The translations under genes were made by a program, and so were the position numbers. Shown here in pieces: positions 22,601 through 33,719 of a stretch of 64,000 nt of DNA. This DNA comes from Scolanthus callimorphus (Eukaryota > Cnidaria > Anthozoa > Actiniaria > Edwardsiidae), in contig CM066916.1 in the NCBI GenBank assembly GCA_033964015.1, positions 13,928,501 through 13,992,500 of the forward strand. The letters run 5' to 3'. Position 1 is the first letter of the stretch, and each line of letters begins with the position of its first letter. Below the pieces are notes generated by a model that saw only the letters and a program-made list of their open reading frames with translations, made no database searches and was not told where the DNA came from.

Positions 22601-25600
22601 AATACAAGCTGAATTCCACTAGAAGAGGCCATAGGACATCATTAAGTCTATTATGGGGAATACTTTTGTGCTGTGCTTCAAGGAAGAAGTATAGTGAAGG
22701 GGTTTCATTTGCTTTTCCTTTGTTCTTGTGAGAATTCTGGAAGAGATAACTGAATGAAACCATTCAGCCCCTCTTCAGTGGAATTCTTTTTGCCCAGCAC
22801 TGCATTCGTATGAATTTGTGTTTTAGACCTAAAAAGCAAGCTACTGAGCATAATTCTGCTTTTAGTTGTCGAAGGGTTAACAATTAACTATCCTGAGGCA
22901 GGTGAAAAGTGGTGGATATACCATGACCCAAAGCATCAAGGTAAATATCCAACGCTAGACACTGACCCTGAGGGGGATAGTTGTTTTAGTATTATACCAA
23001 ATCAGAAGAATAAAATACGGTGGATTAAACGATTCAAAATGCAGTTCCCTCGTGAAACGATCCGCTATTTTGAGCATTTTCTCAAAACAGTAAATAGTGT
23101 TGGTTGTGTCACTGAAGAACAAGAAAGACAGCAAGCAAGAAGAAAAACCTGAAGGCAAAAAAGGGAAATAAAAGAAAAAGAAAAAAATAACCCCTTAAAG
23201 GTATCAGCTTACTCTTTAATTTTATAGGAAATACACATACCTTCTCCAAACGTGAAGCTGACATCCCTGTTGTCAAACACCTTACCATCATAGCTACCAG
23301 TGAGGTGAGCTGTACTCATGTCAAAAGATAAGAGCAACACAAAAGATGATGTAATAAAACATTACTTATGTACTGTATGTGTGGAAGTGGTCCCCAGGGG
23401 GCTACTCGGATATAAAAATGACGGGGAGGTTGGACATATTTTTTGGGGTATGAAATTTGTAGTAAAATTTTTTGGGGGTTGAAAATTCTACCAGGTATTT
23501 TTTTGCGGTTGAAAAAATCCACGGGTAATTTTTTTGGGGGTTGAAACTTCTGACAGGCTAGTAGTTGATCATCAAAGTATTAGGCTATTTCCGGGCAACA
23601 TAAGCAGCTCAGCATCATGTGTATGCTGGTATTAAATAGCTTTTTAGGCTAAAAAAGTTGGGTATTTTTTTGGGTATTAAATTTTGGGAGCAGGTATGTT
23701 TTTGGATCTAAAATTTATGGCTCAGGTATTTTTTGGGTATGCAATTTGGAGCTCCAGCAGACACCCCCACCCCCCCACCCCCCCCCCCCCCCCCCATCAT
23801 TTTATATCCAAGTACCCCCCTGGGAGGTGGTCTCTACAAACTATACAGTACTAACAAAAATACATTAAAAACATTGTAAAGGTGGCATTCCCTGCTCCAA
23901 ATGCTATCACTTGGGGTGGGGAGTTCCAGGTAAAATTGATAAGGATGCTCAATGAAAATCAGAGGAAAAAAATTCAAATGTGAAGGGGCAATAAAGCATG
24001 ATGCTAAAAACACCACATTGTTCAAATGAATCCTAGAGGAATACCTTTGACTTGTCTCCAAAAAACTTTCAAATTACCAAAATACCTTATCAGCCCCAAG
24101 ACAGCATGAAAGCTGTTGAGAATATCCAATAAAAAATTATTTCACCATTTTAAAGGCCCACAAGCACCCAAGTCGCATTGCAGGCTCACAGAGAATAAAA
24201 CGCAGTTGAAAACTCTATGCAAATTTGCAGTTTGAACTTTTGAAATGCGAAGAACAATAGGAACCCCTTGGGACTTACTGTATCAGCCAATCACAGCTGT
24301 CGAATGACAATAGATCCAATTGAAAACAATGCGCAAGGGTTCCCGGTTGCGTATGGGCCTTTAATTGTGTTGTCTTCTTTTGGATTTTATCTACAGTGCA
24401 TTTTGAAAAACATTGTGGGTGCCAGAAAGGGAACAGCGTTTTCTTTTATAGTGATCTGCGACAAATGTAGGCATGTCATTCTCAACCATTTTGTAGTTGA
24501 TTGAAGAGAGTGTCCTTACCCTCAATACTAGCTCCAGTGTTTGGTCTGTCATAGCCTTCTCCCTTGGTAAGGACCACTTTGCTAACCTCACCATTCTTGG
24601 TCACCTTAATTCCCTTCCAGTCTAGCAGCTCTATCACAAACTGGAGAGTGGAGTTTGGAGGGATTTTACTCCCTCCCTTGTCTCCATATGCGTACCCAGG
24701 CTTGCATGTCAGCTGTGCCTTCTCTCCTTTTTTCATTGTTGCTAAGCCTATGTCCCATCCTTTGATCACCACGCCTATTTGACACAACGGTTTAAGTCTA
24801 CAGTTAATATTCCTCCTTAGAAGCTCCAACAAACAAGAAAGGCTGCCAGTACTAGAGTCATACCTTTGGGGTATGTTAATTATATGTATGTTATGAAACA
24901 GGAGACGATATGAATTTTAGTCTGCACTTTTCTCTCCCTTATTTAGCTAGGAAAGTTTTTCAAAAGCAAGAAACAGATGATTTTATTACCGTTTGCAAGC
25001 TCTCTGTTTCAGCCAATCACTGAAGGCCCTCAAATAACTGTCACCAGTGCCTTCCCCTGTTTAAAATCACTAGTACTCATCTCCAGCCAATCAAATTGGG
25101 ATTTTGCTTTTTTGCCATGCGATTCAGTTTTGAGTATGGGATTCTTGCTCGTGAGAATACATGGGGCAGGGGCAGAAAGAACAGGCTAAACCTTCTCAGA
25201 CAGAACTAGCCAAATGATTTCATTCAGTGACATTCAGACCCCGTCCCTACACCGTTTTCAAACGAAGACGAATACTTTTTGCTCCGGATACGGCTATCGT
25301 CCACACTACAACGCCGAAAACGATCACCCAAAACGGCGAAAACAATACGAAAACGATAAGTGTGGACGCAAATCTTTTTGAAAACGGAGCAAAAAGTATC
25401 CGTTTTCGTTTCAAAACGGTGTAGTGTGGACGGGGTCTCAGTGAATGTCATCGGAACGACATTCGAAAGAAACCCTTTTCATTTGTGCAAAAAAGCCTAT
25501 ATTGTAGCCCTTTTCATTTGTGCAAAAAAGCCTATATTGTAGCTTACCCTCTCCAAGCACAAACTCGAAAGGAAGACCGCCAGTATTGGAGTCGAATTCT

Positions 25601-25809
25601 TCTCCATTTAGGAACTTTCCAACGTAACCCACGCACACAGTACAGCCAACGTCCGCCATTTCCTCTCCTTCTCCCTCCCGCAAAACAATCTTCCGAACTC
25701 CGCCATCTTTGTTTGAGGTTATATCTACCCCATATAATTCTTCTTCGCTTACTGATTCCTTTTCAGCATTGCTGGCTTGTTCTTCAGGCTCTAGTGGCCG
25801 GGGAACCAT
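16614..25809 (-). CDS. FKBP4/FKBP5-type peptidyl-prolyl isomerase, Hsp90 co-chaperone, 506 aa, nine exons
   Basis: Exons: 25809-25548, 24774-24520, 23309-23241, 20263-20082, 19457-19374, 18789-18610, 17954-17904, 17416-17266, 16900-16614. All junctions are GT-AG and in phase (1521 nt). The first FKBP domain (~33-142) keeps the FKBP12 pocket: Y62, F72, D73, F81, V90, I91, W94, Y117, I125, F133, so proline isomerase activity and FK506 binding are expected. The second domain (~148-256) lacks several of these. TPRs span ~270-303, 314-348 and 352-386. N324, K354 and R358 fit the carboxylate clamp that holds the Hsp90 MEEVD tail; K354 matches the lysine needed in human FKBP52. The helix EKKIYSNMFEKMA follows. 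The acidic tail has two 24-residue repeats (DEAEKKFGTEEKE) encoded by a 72-bp tandem duplication at 16665-16808, and ends near 506 against 459 in human FKBP4. Role: cytosolic client folding with Hsp90. The gene is intact; several elements lie in introns only. Confidence 0.95.
17088..17223. mobile_element. CAGGGGCGTAGCC-type MITE, ~136 bp
   Basis: CAGGGGCGTAGCC at 17088 faces GGCCACGCCCCTG ending at 17223. It lies in FKBP intron 8, 42 bp from exon 8. Flanks are TTA and TAT, so the target site is unclear. Confidence 0.6.
18098..18477. mobile_element. Foldback element, ~380 bp, FKBP intron
   Basis: GGCCTTTTGCC, GGTCACGTGACCTGGTCCCC and GAAAAGAGCATGGTGATTT on the left are mirrored by AAATCACCATGCTCTTTTC, GGGGGACCGAGTCACGTGAC and GCAAAAGGC on the right. 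It lies between exons 6 and 7. Confidence 0.7.
19720..20045. repeat. G-rich repeat tract in FKBP intron 4
   Basis: Alternating runs of 6-10 G with GCAACAAAAA words and GGGGGCACCCCC near the end. It ends about 40 bp from exon 4. It resembles the G-run MITE remnants elsewhere in the window but ends could not be fixed. Confidence 0.5.
20457..20686. mobile_element. CAACCTCGTCCCCAGGG MITE, copy 1 (230 bp)
   Basis: Foldback whose ends read CAACCTCGTCCCCAGGGTCT with a long matching right arm. Flanking 9-mers CTTAAAGAG (20448-20456) and CTTGCAGAG (20687-20695) agree at 7 of 9 positions, an aged target-site duplication. It lies in FKBP intron 3. Confidence 0.75.
20758..22580. mobile_element. Non-autonomous TIR element with subterminal 43-bp arrays, 1823 bp
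   Basis: Both ends carry the same 25-bp TIR beginning GTGACCTCTCACGCGAAAAC, flanked by ATTT on each side (20754-20757, 22581-22584). Inside each end lies an array of a 43-bp unit (core CTAACGCCAGCTCGCGCTTT), about six copies left (20805-21075) and seven right (22225-22520), both in the same orientation. The 1.1 kb middle has no transposase frame. It is inserted in FKBP intron 3. Confidence 0.8.
23391..23826. mobile_element. Foldback element with C/G-runs, ~436 bp
   Basis: CCAGGGGG, GGATATAAAAATGA on the left face TCATTTTATATCC and CCCCCCTGG on the right. The interior repeats TTTTTTGGGG-type words. A long poly-C tract sits next to the right arm. It lies in FKBP intron 2. Confidence 0.65.
25236..25438. 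mobile_element. AGACCCCGTCC MITE, 203 bp
   Basis: The TIRs start AGACCCCGTCC and pair over about 50 bp (ACACCGTTTTC, TACTTTTTGCTCC and complements). Inner copies of AAAACGGCGAAAAC-like words fold too. The form is hAT-like but no exact 8-bp duplication was found. It lies in FKBP intron 1. Confidence 0.7.
25478..25547. repeat. 35-bp tandem duplication at FKBP exon 1 donor
   Basis: The unit CCCTTTTCATTTGTGCAAAA... TATTGTAG occurs twice head to tail and ends at the GTAAGC donor of exon 1. It stays within the intron. Confidence 0.8.
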
Positions 25810-26683
25810 GGTGAATATGAGAAAGAAAGACCAAAACTCTCCCGGCTTTCACTTTCGTTCCAATATGGCGGCAAGTTGTCAACTGGAAATGAGCCCGCGA
25901 TCAAAGCGGTGAGCTTTCCCGCGTAAAAGAATCAAAGCATAGCTGTTCGCCAAGAAGAGTTGGGGATGTGAGTAAATCACTTTTTACCTCATTTTTAGAA
26001 ATCACTGCCCAAGTTTGAAAACAATATCGTCAAGCCAACATTGCCAATCAATCATAGCCAAAGTTACCGTTGCTATGTACCCCAGAACCCGAATTCTAGC
26101 CGTCCATTCGCTCTCGAGAGCGCGCGACCAGAAACTGATTCCGAGGCTGAAGGAGACCCCTTCCCAACTTTTGGACTAGTTTCATAGTCGTGCAGTAATC
26201 TCATCCATCCCGCTCTCCTTGCAAGACAAAGCATAGGCTGCTGGCGTGCGGTGGAGCGTTGTTTTTATGGCGAGAAACCTGGGACAGTGATCGCCGACGC
26301 CATCTTGAATTTTTGAGCGCAAGCGGTGTCACCCCGTTACAAATCCAAGATGGCGACCGACCGCGACCACAAACCTCGTGGTTTACCGTAATAAACACGC
26401 CTGCAAGCGGGTTACTCTTTTTAATTCGAACTGAATCCGATACAACAAAACTCATGTATAATACTTTTATAACTCCTCGATACATTGAATTCTAATATAC
26501 AAAGATTTATGATAGTAAAGATAAAATTATTGATGCCTCTGAAAGAAAAGTTCAGTTCGAATAATAATTTATGTCCGAATAAATAATTATGGTGATGATG
26601 ATGATGTAAGAGCCAGTAACCACGCTACAGAAAATTAATGGCAACGTTTTACGTAAATGAAGTGCACGACGGGAAGATTGAGT

Positions 26684-26876
26684 GGAATACCGGTTGTAAA
26701 TTCGTGTCCAAGTACACAATATAGATTCACCCAAAACCTTAACCAAACCCTAACCAAGCCTAACCCTAACCTAGCCCTGGATGATAGATAGTGATAGTGA
26801 TTGACTGGTATAGGTGGTTCGTTGTAGTGAATCTATATTGGTATACTTGGACATGAATTTATATCCGGAATACCAC
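26684..26876. repeat. Foldback with telomere-like CCTAA repeats in its loop
   Basis: The arms pair over about 46 bp (GGAATACCGG and AATATAGATTCAC on the left, GTGAATCTATATT and CCGGAATACC on the right). The loop at 26733-26780 contains degenerate CCCTAACC words, e.g. GCCTAACCCTAACC. Confidence 0.65.
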
Positions 26877-27145
26877 CGAATATACAACGCCATTCCTGCC
26901 TTCTGATTGGCTGTATTTTCTGTGGCGTGGTAAAAAAATTCAGTAAACACCCGCGTAATATAAGAATAGCTCATTTCAGGGTCAACCTGAATATAACTTC
27001 CATATATATACTGTAAGGTTCTTACAAAACTGGTATCTCAAAGGACAAATTTCAGCCCTGATGTTCTTAAACCATTTGTTGTCATATGCGGGTGCTCACT
27101 GTATTCTTACACTTGGAATAATTAAATTATTGTGCTAATCTTCTA

Positions 27146-28132
27146 GCGGGGACATAAATTAGAGGGGGGAGGGCTGGTGCATTTTTATTTTGGTCTACCA
27201 ACCTGTCCCCAGGGTCTTCTCGGTCGTTTTTCAAAATGGCGGTTAGCTCAGAGAAGACCCTGGGGGAGGCTGAGTCACATGACCACTGTTTGAGGACATG
27301 GGAACGAGGTTCTCCTTTGTTTCGAAGCGGTCATGTGACTCAGCCTCCCCCAAGGTCTTCTCTGAGCTAACCGCCATTTTGAAAAACGACCGAGAAGACC
27401 CTGGGGACGAGGTTGTTGGTCTACATGTTTTTTGGAAACCCTCCTCTGCAAGACGCACGAAAAATGTTGGCCCTCCCAAATGCAGTGGCATAGTTAATGG
27501 TGACCCTCCCCCATCATTCACTGGATGTAGATATTGCTAAAAAGACATTTTTATTAATTTTTTTAAACCTACTTTCATTTATAATAGCAGTGCAAGATTC
27601 GATATGTCTTTCGTACCCGAAAGTTACTTCATCTGTGTATGTTTTACAAAGACATGTACATTACGTTGCTTAAATCCCAGCAATTCTTGCCAGGTTGAGT
27701 ATTACTTACATTGGTATTGGGGAGGCAAGCTTCCAAAAACTCAAAAACTGGGAGCGGGGGCACAACATATCAACAACTCAAGTCAGCAGCTTTTAGGGTA
27801 AGTTTAAATTTTCTTGCGCGCGAAGCGCGCCGAAATTTAGAGCCCAGCATGTGAAATTACCGCATGTTTGGGGAATTTTTGATATATGCAGGGTGCAAAA
27901 TCGGGAGTTTTAAGGATTGATTGGGGAAAAACTGTGGGGACACGGGCCACCCTGACCTTATAAGCGCTACAGCCCTGTATTACCCTAACAACGTTTACGT
28001 AAAAAATAATGACCCTCCCTTTATCATTTACACCAAACGTTTTGACCCTCCCTTTTTCACCTGCATGAAAATTAGAGGCCCTCCCCATATTTGCACCAGC
28101 CTTCCCCCCTCTTATTCATGACCAGTCCCTAA
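27146..28132. mobile_element. G/C-run TIR element carrying a nested MITE
   Basis: Left end: GGGGACATAAATTAGAGG then GAGGGCTGGTGCA. Right end: TGCACCAGCCTTCCCCCC then ATTCATGACCAGTCCC. The inverted ends are imperfect (about 35 bp). The MITE at 27199-27415 lies inside. A GCGCGCGAAGCGCGC palindrome occurs at about 27816. Confidence 0.5.
27199..27415. mobile_element. CAACCTCGTCCCCAGGG MITE, copy 2 (217 bp), exact 9-bp TSD
   Basis: Foldback element of the same family as 20457-20686. The flanking TTGGTCTAC at 27190-27198 and 27416-27424 is a perfect 9-bp target-site duplication. Arms include GGCTGAGTCACATGACC and its complement. A 9-bp duplication fits Mutator-like or related superfamilies. Confidence 0.88.
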
Positions 28133-28157
28133 AGTGTAAATGATGATAATGGGGAAG

Positions 28158-29164
28158 TTATACAGCAGTGTTTTCAATGCGTCCAGGTGCATCTTCTTCA
28201 CTGATATGCGGCTGGCTATTAGTTGTCGCGGGTGCCCCGTCCACTTCTCGTCCAATACGCATGCATGGCAATACACGAGAAATGACTTTCTTAAACTGGG
28301 GCATGCGAAAGGCGTACAAATACGGGTTGATTCCCGAGTTGAGTAGCACAATAACAAACTGTAAATCTCTGACCCAATGTATGAATGTGCAGTCACAAGT
28401 ATTGCAGAAGTTCAACAGATAAATCATAACACAGGCGGGGTAAAACACAAGGCATAAGTGACTAGAACTACGACCAGAGCCTTTATGACTTTGTTCTCTT
28501 TGGTCATTGAGCGAAGCTTCTTCCTGTCCTCGCGTCTTTTCGCGGGAGATTCCGGCTTTTGTGATTTCCATTGCGCTATTTGAGAGCGAAGACGCTTGTA
28601 GATGTTCCCGTAGACAAACACAAGAACGAAGAATGTGAAAATTACTGCAGCATTTGCGAAAATAAAGGAGTAAAAAATAAACCCAAGTTTAAAGTATGCA
28701 AATGACACGCCCAAAGAAATGATCCAAATCATAGCCGTAGCTGTCACAGCTCGACGTTTGGCTCTCAGATCGAGTTTGTACCGAACTGGGTACATGACTG
28801 CAATGAATCGGTCATGGGAGAGCGCGGTCAGGCTAAGGATCGACGCTGTGGTTAAAATAAAATACAAAATGTGAAGAATTTTGATGCTTACAATGTTTAT
28901 CTTCAGAGCTTCTGAAAAGTGAAAAACAGCCGATACAGGGTCCATGAAAATGCCGACAATCAGATCAGTTGTCGCTAGACTCAAGAGGAAATAGTTAAAT
29001 GGAGTTCGGAGCTCATTATAAGGGTCCCTCAAAATCGAGTAGCAGATAATCAAGTTGCCAGGAATTGTGATTAGGGTCAGAAGCACTGAAATGGTTGCCG
29101 TAAGATACGAAAGATGAATTGGTGGCGCAACTCCGTCACAAGAGTTTCCTCCAAGGGTTATCAT
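28158..29164 (-). CDS. Class A (rhodopsin-like) GPCR, intronless, one-base frameshift
   Basis: With one base restored the gene encodes 335 aa with seven helices. Visible marks: TM1 GNLII, TM2 LATTD, end of TM3 DRF (variant of DRY), TM6 CFYP (variant of CWxP), TM7 NPYLY (NPxxY), and a C-terminal Cys in VLPCMRI suited to palmitoylation. NSC near residue 7 is a sequon. There is no Cys at the start of TM3, a very short second outer loop without Cys, and no Pro in TM5, features shared by the melanocortin/adenosine/cannabinoid/EDG cluster, so a MECA-like receptor is my inference. The ligand is unknown. The ATG at 29164 is used; the preceding GTG is not a eukaryotic start. The frame breaks in TM6 at 28442-28445, where four A on plus (T on minus) should be five; the first frame then stops at once and the second continues to the TAA-type end. 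Pseudogene, null allele or sequencing indel are all possible. Confidence 0.85.
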
Positions 29165-31196
29165 TTTCACTCTTCTCTGCGTTATTCTTTAATCGTTTAT
29201 CATTCACGTCGAGTGCGCAACGAAATAAATCCTTGCAAGTTATTGGTTGCACATTAATTTTTTTCGAGACCAAGTGAACAGAGCCTGCACGTATCTTCTA
29301 TAATCTTCTTGACAATCTTTATTGTCCTTTTGCTTGAATTAGGCGGAAAGTTTGGTTTTCTAATTAGTTATCGTGAAATGAGAACACCAGCTCTTGTGTG
29401 AAATCACCTTGAATGATTTGAAGCCGTCGTCGAGGAGAATATACACGTAATAAACTCGCGCGAGCTCAAATTTGAACGTCCAAGCCGTAAATTCACGTGA
29501 GGTCAGCTCACGTGCCCATGAGATTCCACGGCTTTGGCTTGATTTGCAATACTCTGAGTCGGAGGGAAAACTGGAACATTCGAACAATTGCCTTATCTTT
29601 AGGTAATCTCGCCCTTTCTTTACTTTTAATGTTCAGACATTAAGACTAACTATTTACCGTATCTGTCATCTCTCGTCCTCTTTAAAGTTGTTATTCGAAA
29701 ATCGCCATTTCTTTTTTTCTTTTTCTGTTCTCAAATACCTTTCACGATTTCTTTGTTGTGTTGACTGGGAGTGTTGTTTACTTCGACGATGCAGTTTCAT
29801 TGTGGAAATGGTTGTCAATGGATGTGACATTTTAAACACAGTCGTAGACAGGTGCAAATAGGGAAATTTTGCAATTAAATTTTCTAGAACTAATCCGTCG
29901 GGAACCGCAAACAGACTATACAAATAAACACGCTAGAATGCAATTGCAACAAGCATCGGACATTTCGATAAAATAAGTACCTATCATATAATTAGCCACA
30001 ATCAAATTGTATTCCGAGTAAGTCTCGAAAGCAAGTACTTTAACAAAAACATACAGATAAGGTCCGTAGGTATATACAAAAGGCTTTGAAAATAACCACC
30101 AGATTAATGTAGTAGCCACTGTTGGAAAGATGAGGAACAACCAGATACTCTCCAAATACGAGGAAATAGTTATTAAGTTTTTCAATTTTCTTTAAACGGG
30201 GAGGAAATAAACTTGATTGAAAACCTTCAATCTGACTGCCTTGCTAATGATCGTGACAAGAGATATGATATATTTACTTGTGTTAGCTGGGGTAAGTACA
30301 CGTTATTTAGTATTCGTATATAAGCTAGCATGCGTTCCTCAAGGTCATGGCAAAAGTAGATCCCAACGCCACCATTATATTCACCTGGTGGTAGCCATAT
30401 TAATATATATTGGTCATTTCTCGCGGGCTAACAAAGGCAAATTTCTAATCTAACCCGTGCTTTACGTTGCGGAAATTACGAATGTGAAGTGATTGAGGAA
30501 GGAAATAAGTAACAAGTTGATTACCTATCGAGTGTATCGTGAGATCTCCCCAGGTAAGCGCCCTTAACATATCCCAAACATATATTTAGTCACAAAATAT
30601 TCACTTGATTCAGTAGAAAATGCTAGAAACAAAAGCCCTGGAGGCATTATGTATAGGTAATCGCATGGAGCCGAGTACAATTTGGGATTAATTTCACGGC
30701 AATTTGGAAAAAATATGAAGTGATAATGAATCCCAAATTTTACGAGGAAGGCCATGCGATTACATGTTGATGATATAAAAAGGGCAAAATTCAGCGCGCG
30801 TGTTGACTGCAAAGCCAAAAAGAATGAAGAAACACTGTCAATCAAATTCAACCAATCAGAAGGCATTTTTATTGTTGACAGCTTTTAACAAACGCAAACG
30901 GCCTCACACACTTCCGGAATTGGAAAAGAAAAAAGAAACGTTCCAGCGTCCAATCGCAGCCAAGTAATTTTGCCCTCAATTAAGAAAAAATGCCCTCGCT
31001 CTTAGCTAATCAGCATTGAGTAATTTTCCCCTGTATATTATAAAACTGATTACATTTACAGGGCAGTTTCTTCGTGAAAAAAGACAAGAAAGTCTCGTCA
31101 CACAAAATACCTATCTTCATGTACGTTAACAAAGTTAGACCATTTGCATTTAAAAAAAATTCTCAAAATAATACATAGCCCTTCCATATAAACCAT

Positions 31197-31531
31197 TTAT
31201 TATATAGACACGAGTGTTTTACTGGGAAATACGCCACTCGTCGATCTCATACGAAGCTACATCCGGGTCCTCAGTGACATATTTTCCATATCCTCACTAG
31301 TGAGGATATCGGTCAAAACAAAAGTGCTTGGAAATCAATTTGGAATATTTTTTCTGGTTTGTCTATATAATAAAAAGAAAATTACACGGTGGCTTGAAGA
31401 TATGAGTTTTATTTTCTCGTGTCAAAATCAATATTTTACTCATTCGCTGCGCTCATTCGTAAAATATTGTTCTTGCCACTCGAAAATAAAACTCATATCT
31501 TCGCGCCACCGTGTAATATCCTCTATATATA
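31197..31531 (+). mobile_element. Composite of two MITEs, copy 2
   Basis: Nearly identical to 9180-9514, with a few substitutions and T-run length changes, same order and orientation. The left half has TTATTATATAGAC ends, the right half is the ATTACACGGTGGC foldback. Confidence 0.8.
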
Positions 31532-32437
31532 CCTATTTGTTAAAAATGCAATGGCATATTGCTCTAGTCCAGCTCACCGAAAACCAAACGTTAAATTTGC
31601 TTTTACCATTGGGGTGCTTTTTTATAGTGTAAAATAAACATTTTAATTAGGATCTTTTATATGCTCCCATTAGTGCAAAGGGAAGTAATTCGTCATTGTA
31701 TTTACACTAAAAAGTAAACTTCTGTCGTGTACGGTTGCCTAATGAAAGGGTTCTATTTTATTTTGACATATTTTGGGCAAAGGGCATACCAAATACAATT
31801 GAACAGGCCGCCCGACATCGCGACCAATATGTCGCCAATGGCGACTGGATTTGATGGTTTGGCGACCAGAAAATTCAACCTAGTCGCCAAATGGTGATCC
31901 CCCTTTTAGGGCTTGACTTTCCAAAGAATATTTAACTCATAATTTGGCGACAAGATTCTGTCCTATGCAACTTTTCCATTGTATATACGGAAGGGACCAT
32001 GTGGAAAGAGTCCTTTATCACCTCAAAATAAAACAGTGGGCAAACATGGTGATTTACGTTTCGGTAGTGTTTCCCAGTGATATGCATTATACCTGTGGGG
32101 CCACCTTAAAATCGCATTGTTGTTGTTGACAGCTATCGACAGCAACTGGTAGATCAGCTGCCTCTTTTGCGTGACCAAAGTCAGGTTTTTCAAATATCTT
32201 GATTCAGCTGGAGCTCCATTCATCCGATGATCCAATTTGTCCTCCTTAAGATGTGTTATTGAGGACATATAACATATATCACGCTAAAATTATTGGCTTC
32301 CGATGACAACCGCTTTGATTTGGCCCTAGCTGTGCTTAGGAGTCATGCGAACTGGCTAATGGACGTAGAGGTCATTCTATCAATAGAGCTCCTGTAACTA
32401 CGTAGAAGGAGTAATATTCCCTTCCACAGTTACAGTA

Positions 32438-32563
32438 CAGTTCCTCGCTTTATGTGATTCAAATTGGAGTTCTAGCCTGAAGTCGAGTCTACCGTTGACC
32501 AATGTATTGTTGACTCGACTTCAGGCTAGAATTCCAATTTGAATCACAATAGCGAGGAACTGT
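32438..32563. repeat. Near-perfect foldback, 126 bp
   Basis: The arms are about 50 bp (CAGTTCCTCGCT, GATTCAAATTGGA, CTAGCCTGAAGTCGAGTC and complements) around a ~20-nt loop. No second copy in the window. Confidence 0.75.
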
Positions 32564-32817
32564 GAAAATGACCATTCCTCTGCACCTTATATGTTTCTGC
32601 CTGCACTGAAAAAAGAAAAAATAAAGTGTTTCGAAATATGCTCCCTTTCAGAAAAAGTAGTAGCTCTTGAAAAGGCAAGTAGCACTTGAAAATGAGAGTT
32701 AATTTAATCAAGTAATTAACGTGGTATTGCAAAGAAAAAACTTCATAACCAAGTCCGTTGTTTCGCGCGCTGCGCAATTTTAAAACGACGCTTTGAGTTT
32801 GGGATTTTGAGTTTTTC

Positions 32818-32993
32818 TGTTCCGCCAGTCAAACCATCTAAGCCAATCAGGTCCTTGCCTGTTTCGCCAAATGCATTCGAGTGGCTTTCTGTCGCGACGA
32901 AAACCGAGTCGACTGCACTCAGTCGACTGCATGTGCACTAGGCGAAACAGGGCAAGGACTAGATTGGCTTGGATGGTTTGACTGGATGAACAG
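32818..32993. repeat. Foldback, 176 bp
   Basis: The arms are about 50 bp (CTGTTCCGCCAGTCAAACCA, AGGTCCTTGCC, TGTTTCGCC and complements). The loop repeats GTCGACTGCA twice. Confidence 0.7.
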
Positions 32994-33685
32994 AATAAGT
33001 AAAATCAAATCAAGTTTTGAAAATTCCCAGCGCGAAGCAATGGTCATTCTAAAAATCATTTCATATGTGCAAAAGTGAGTAATTTTTAACGGACTATCAA
33101 TTTCAATCACCGGTAAACAGAAAAGATTGTTCGTAAATTCGTCTAATTTATAATGAAATATGATAATTTGCTGTCAAGATTATTAATATGAGGGCATGAA
33201 AACGAATCATTTTTTGGGATCATTTAGTTAAATCCTACATTAAAGAGTGCACACTAGTTCATAAGAATCAATAAAAGTTGTAACAATCAGCACGGTAGCA
33301 GTGAACTTCCCATTTCGGTGTTTTCCCGTCTCATTAGCATTATTTGCGACTGTAGAAAATCATGATTTAAAGTCGATTTAATAATAACTATGCGACTAGG
33401 AAGGGCTGTTGTACAAACTGTGTTGTCTGAGTAAGTTAGTTTGCTCGACTACATAAAACCAGAAACATATAAGTGAGTTCAACGTTCAAAGTTTCATTGT
33501 AACGAAAAAGGTCTGCATGTAACCATCGCTTTTCTCGGTTTGTATGCAAAAATGAACTGAGCTGGCTCGTGAAATTAGTAACACCCATGTAGGGTTACAG
33601 TCGATGTGAGGTATTAAAAAATGAAATTATCGTTCAAGCCTGAAGGAAAGGGTTCCAAAGGACCAGTATTCTGTTACTAAAAGTA

Positions 33686-33719
33686 AATAAAACTCATATC
33701 TTCGCGCCACCGTGTAATC
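33686..33719. repeat. End fragment of the ATTACACGGTGGC foldback
   Basis: AATAAAACTCATATCTTCGC followed by GCCACCGTGTAAT matches the right terminus of the elements at 9514 and 31531. Confidence 0.7.

Larger units (their letters stand above)
25810..28157. other. Region between FKBP and GPCR genes
   Basis: Immediately above the FKBP start (25.81-26.35 kb) the DNA is relatively CpG-rich and is the likely promoter. Sequence words such as AATATGGCGGC and AAGATGGCGAC occur there. The rest holds two elements and AT-rich DNA; no exon was supported. Confidence 0.45.

Noticed and set aside
29916..30185. Hydrophobic 89-aa frame (minus) as part of a second receptor
   Set aside because: No GPCR motifs and no flanking exons.
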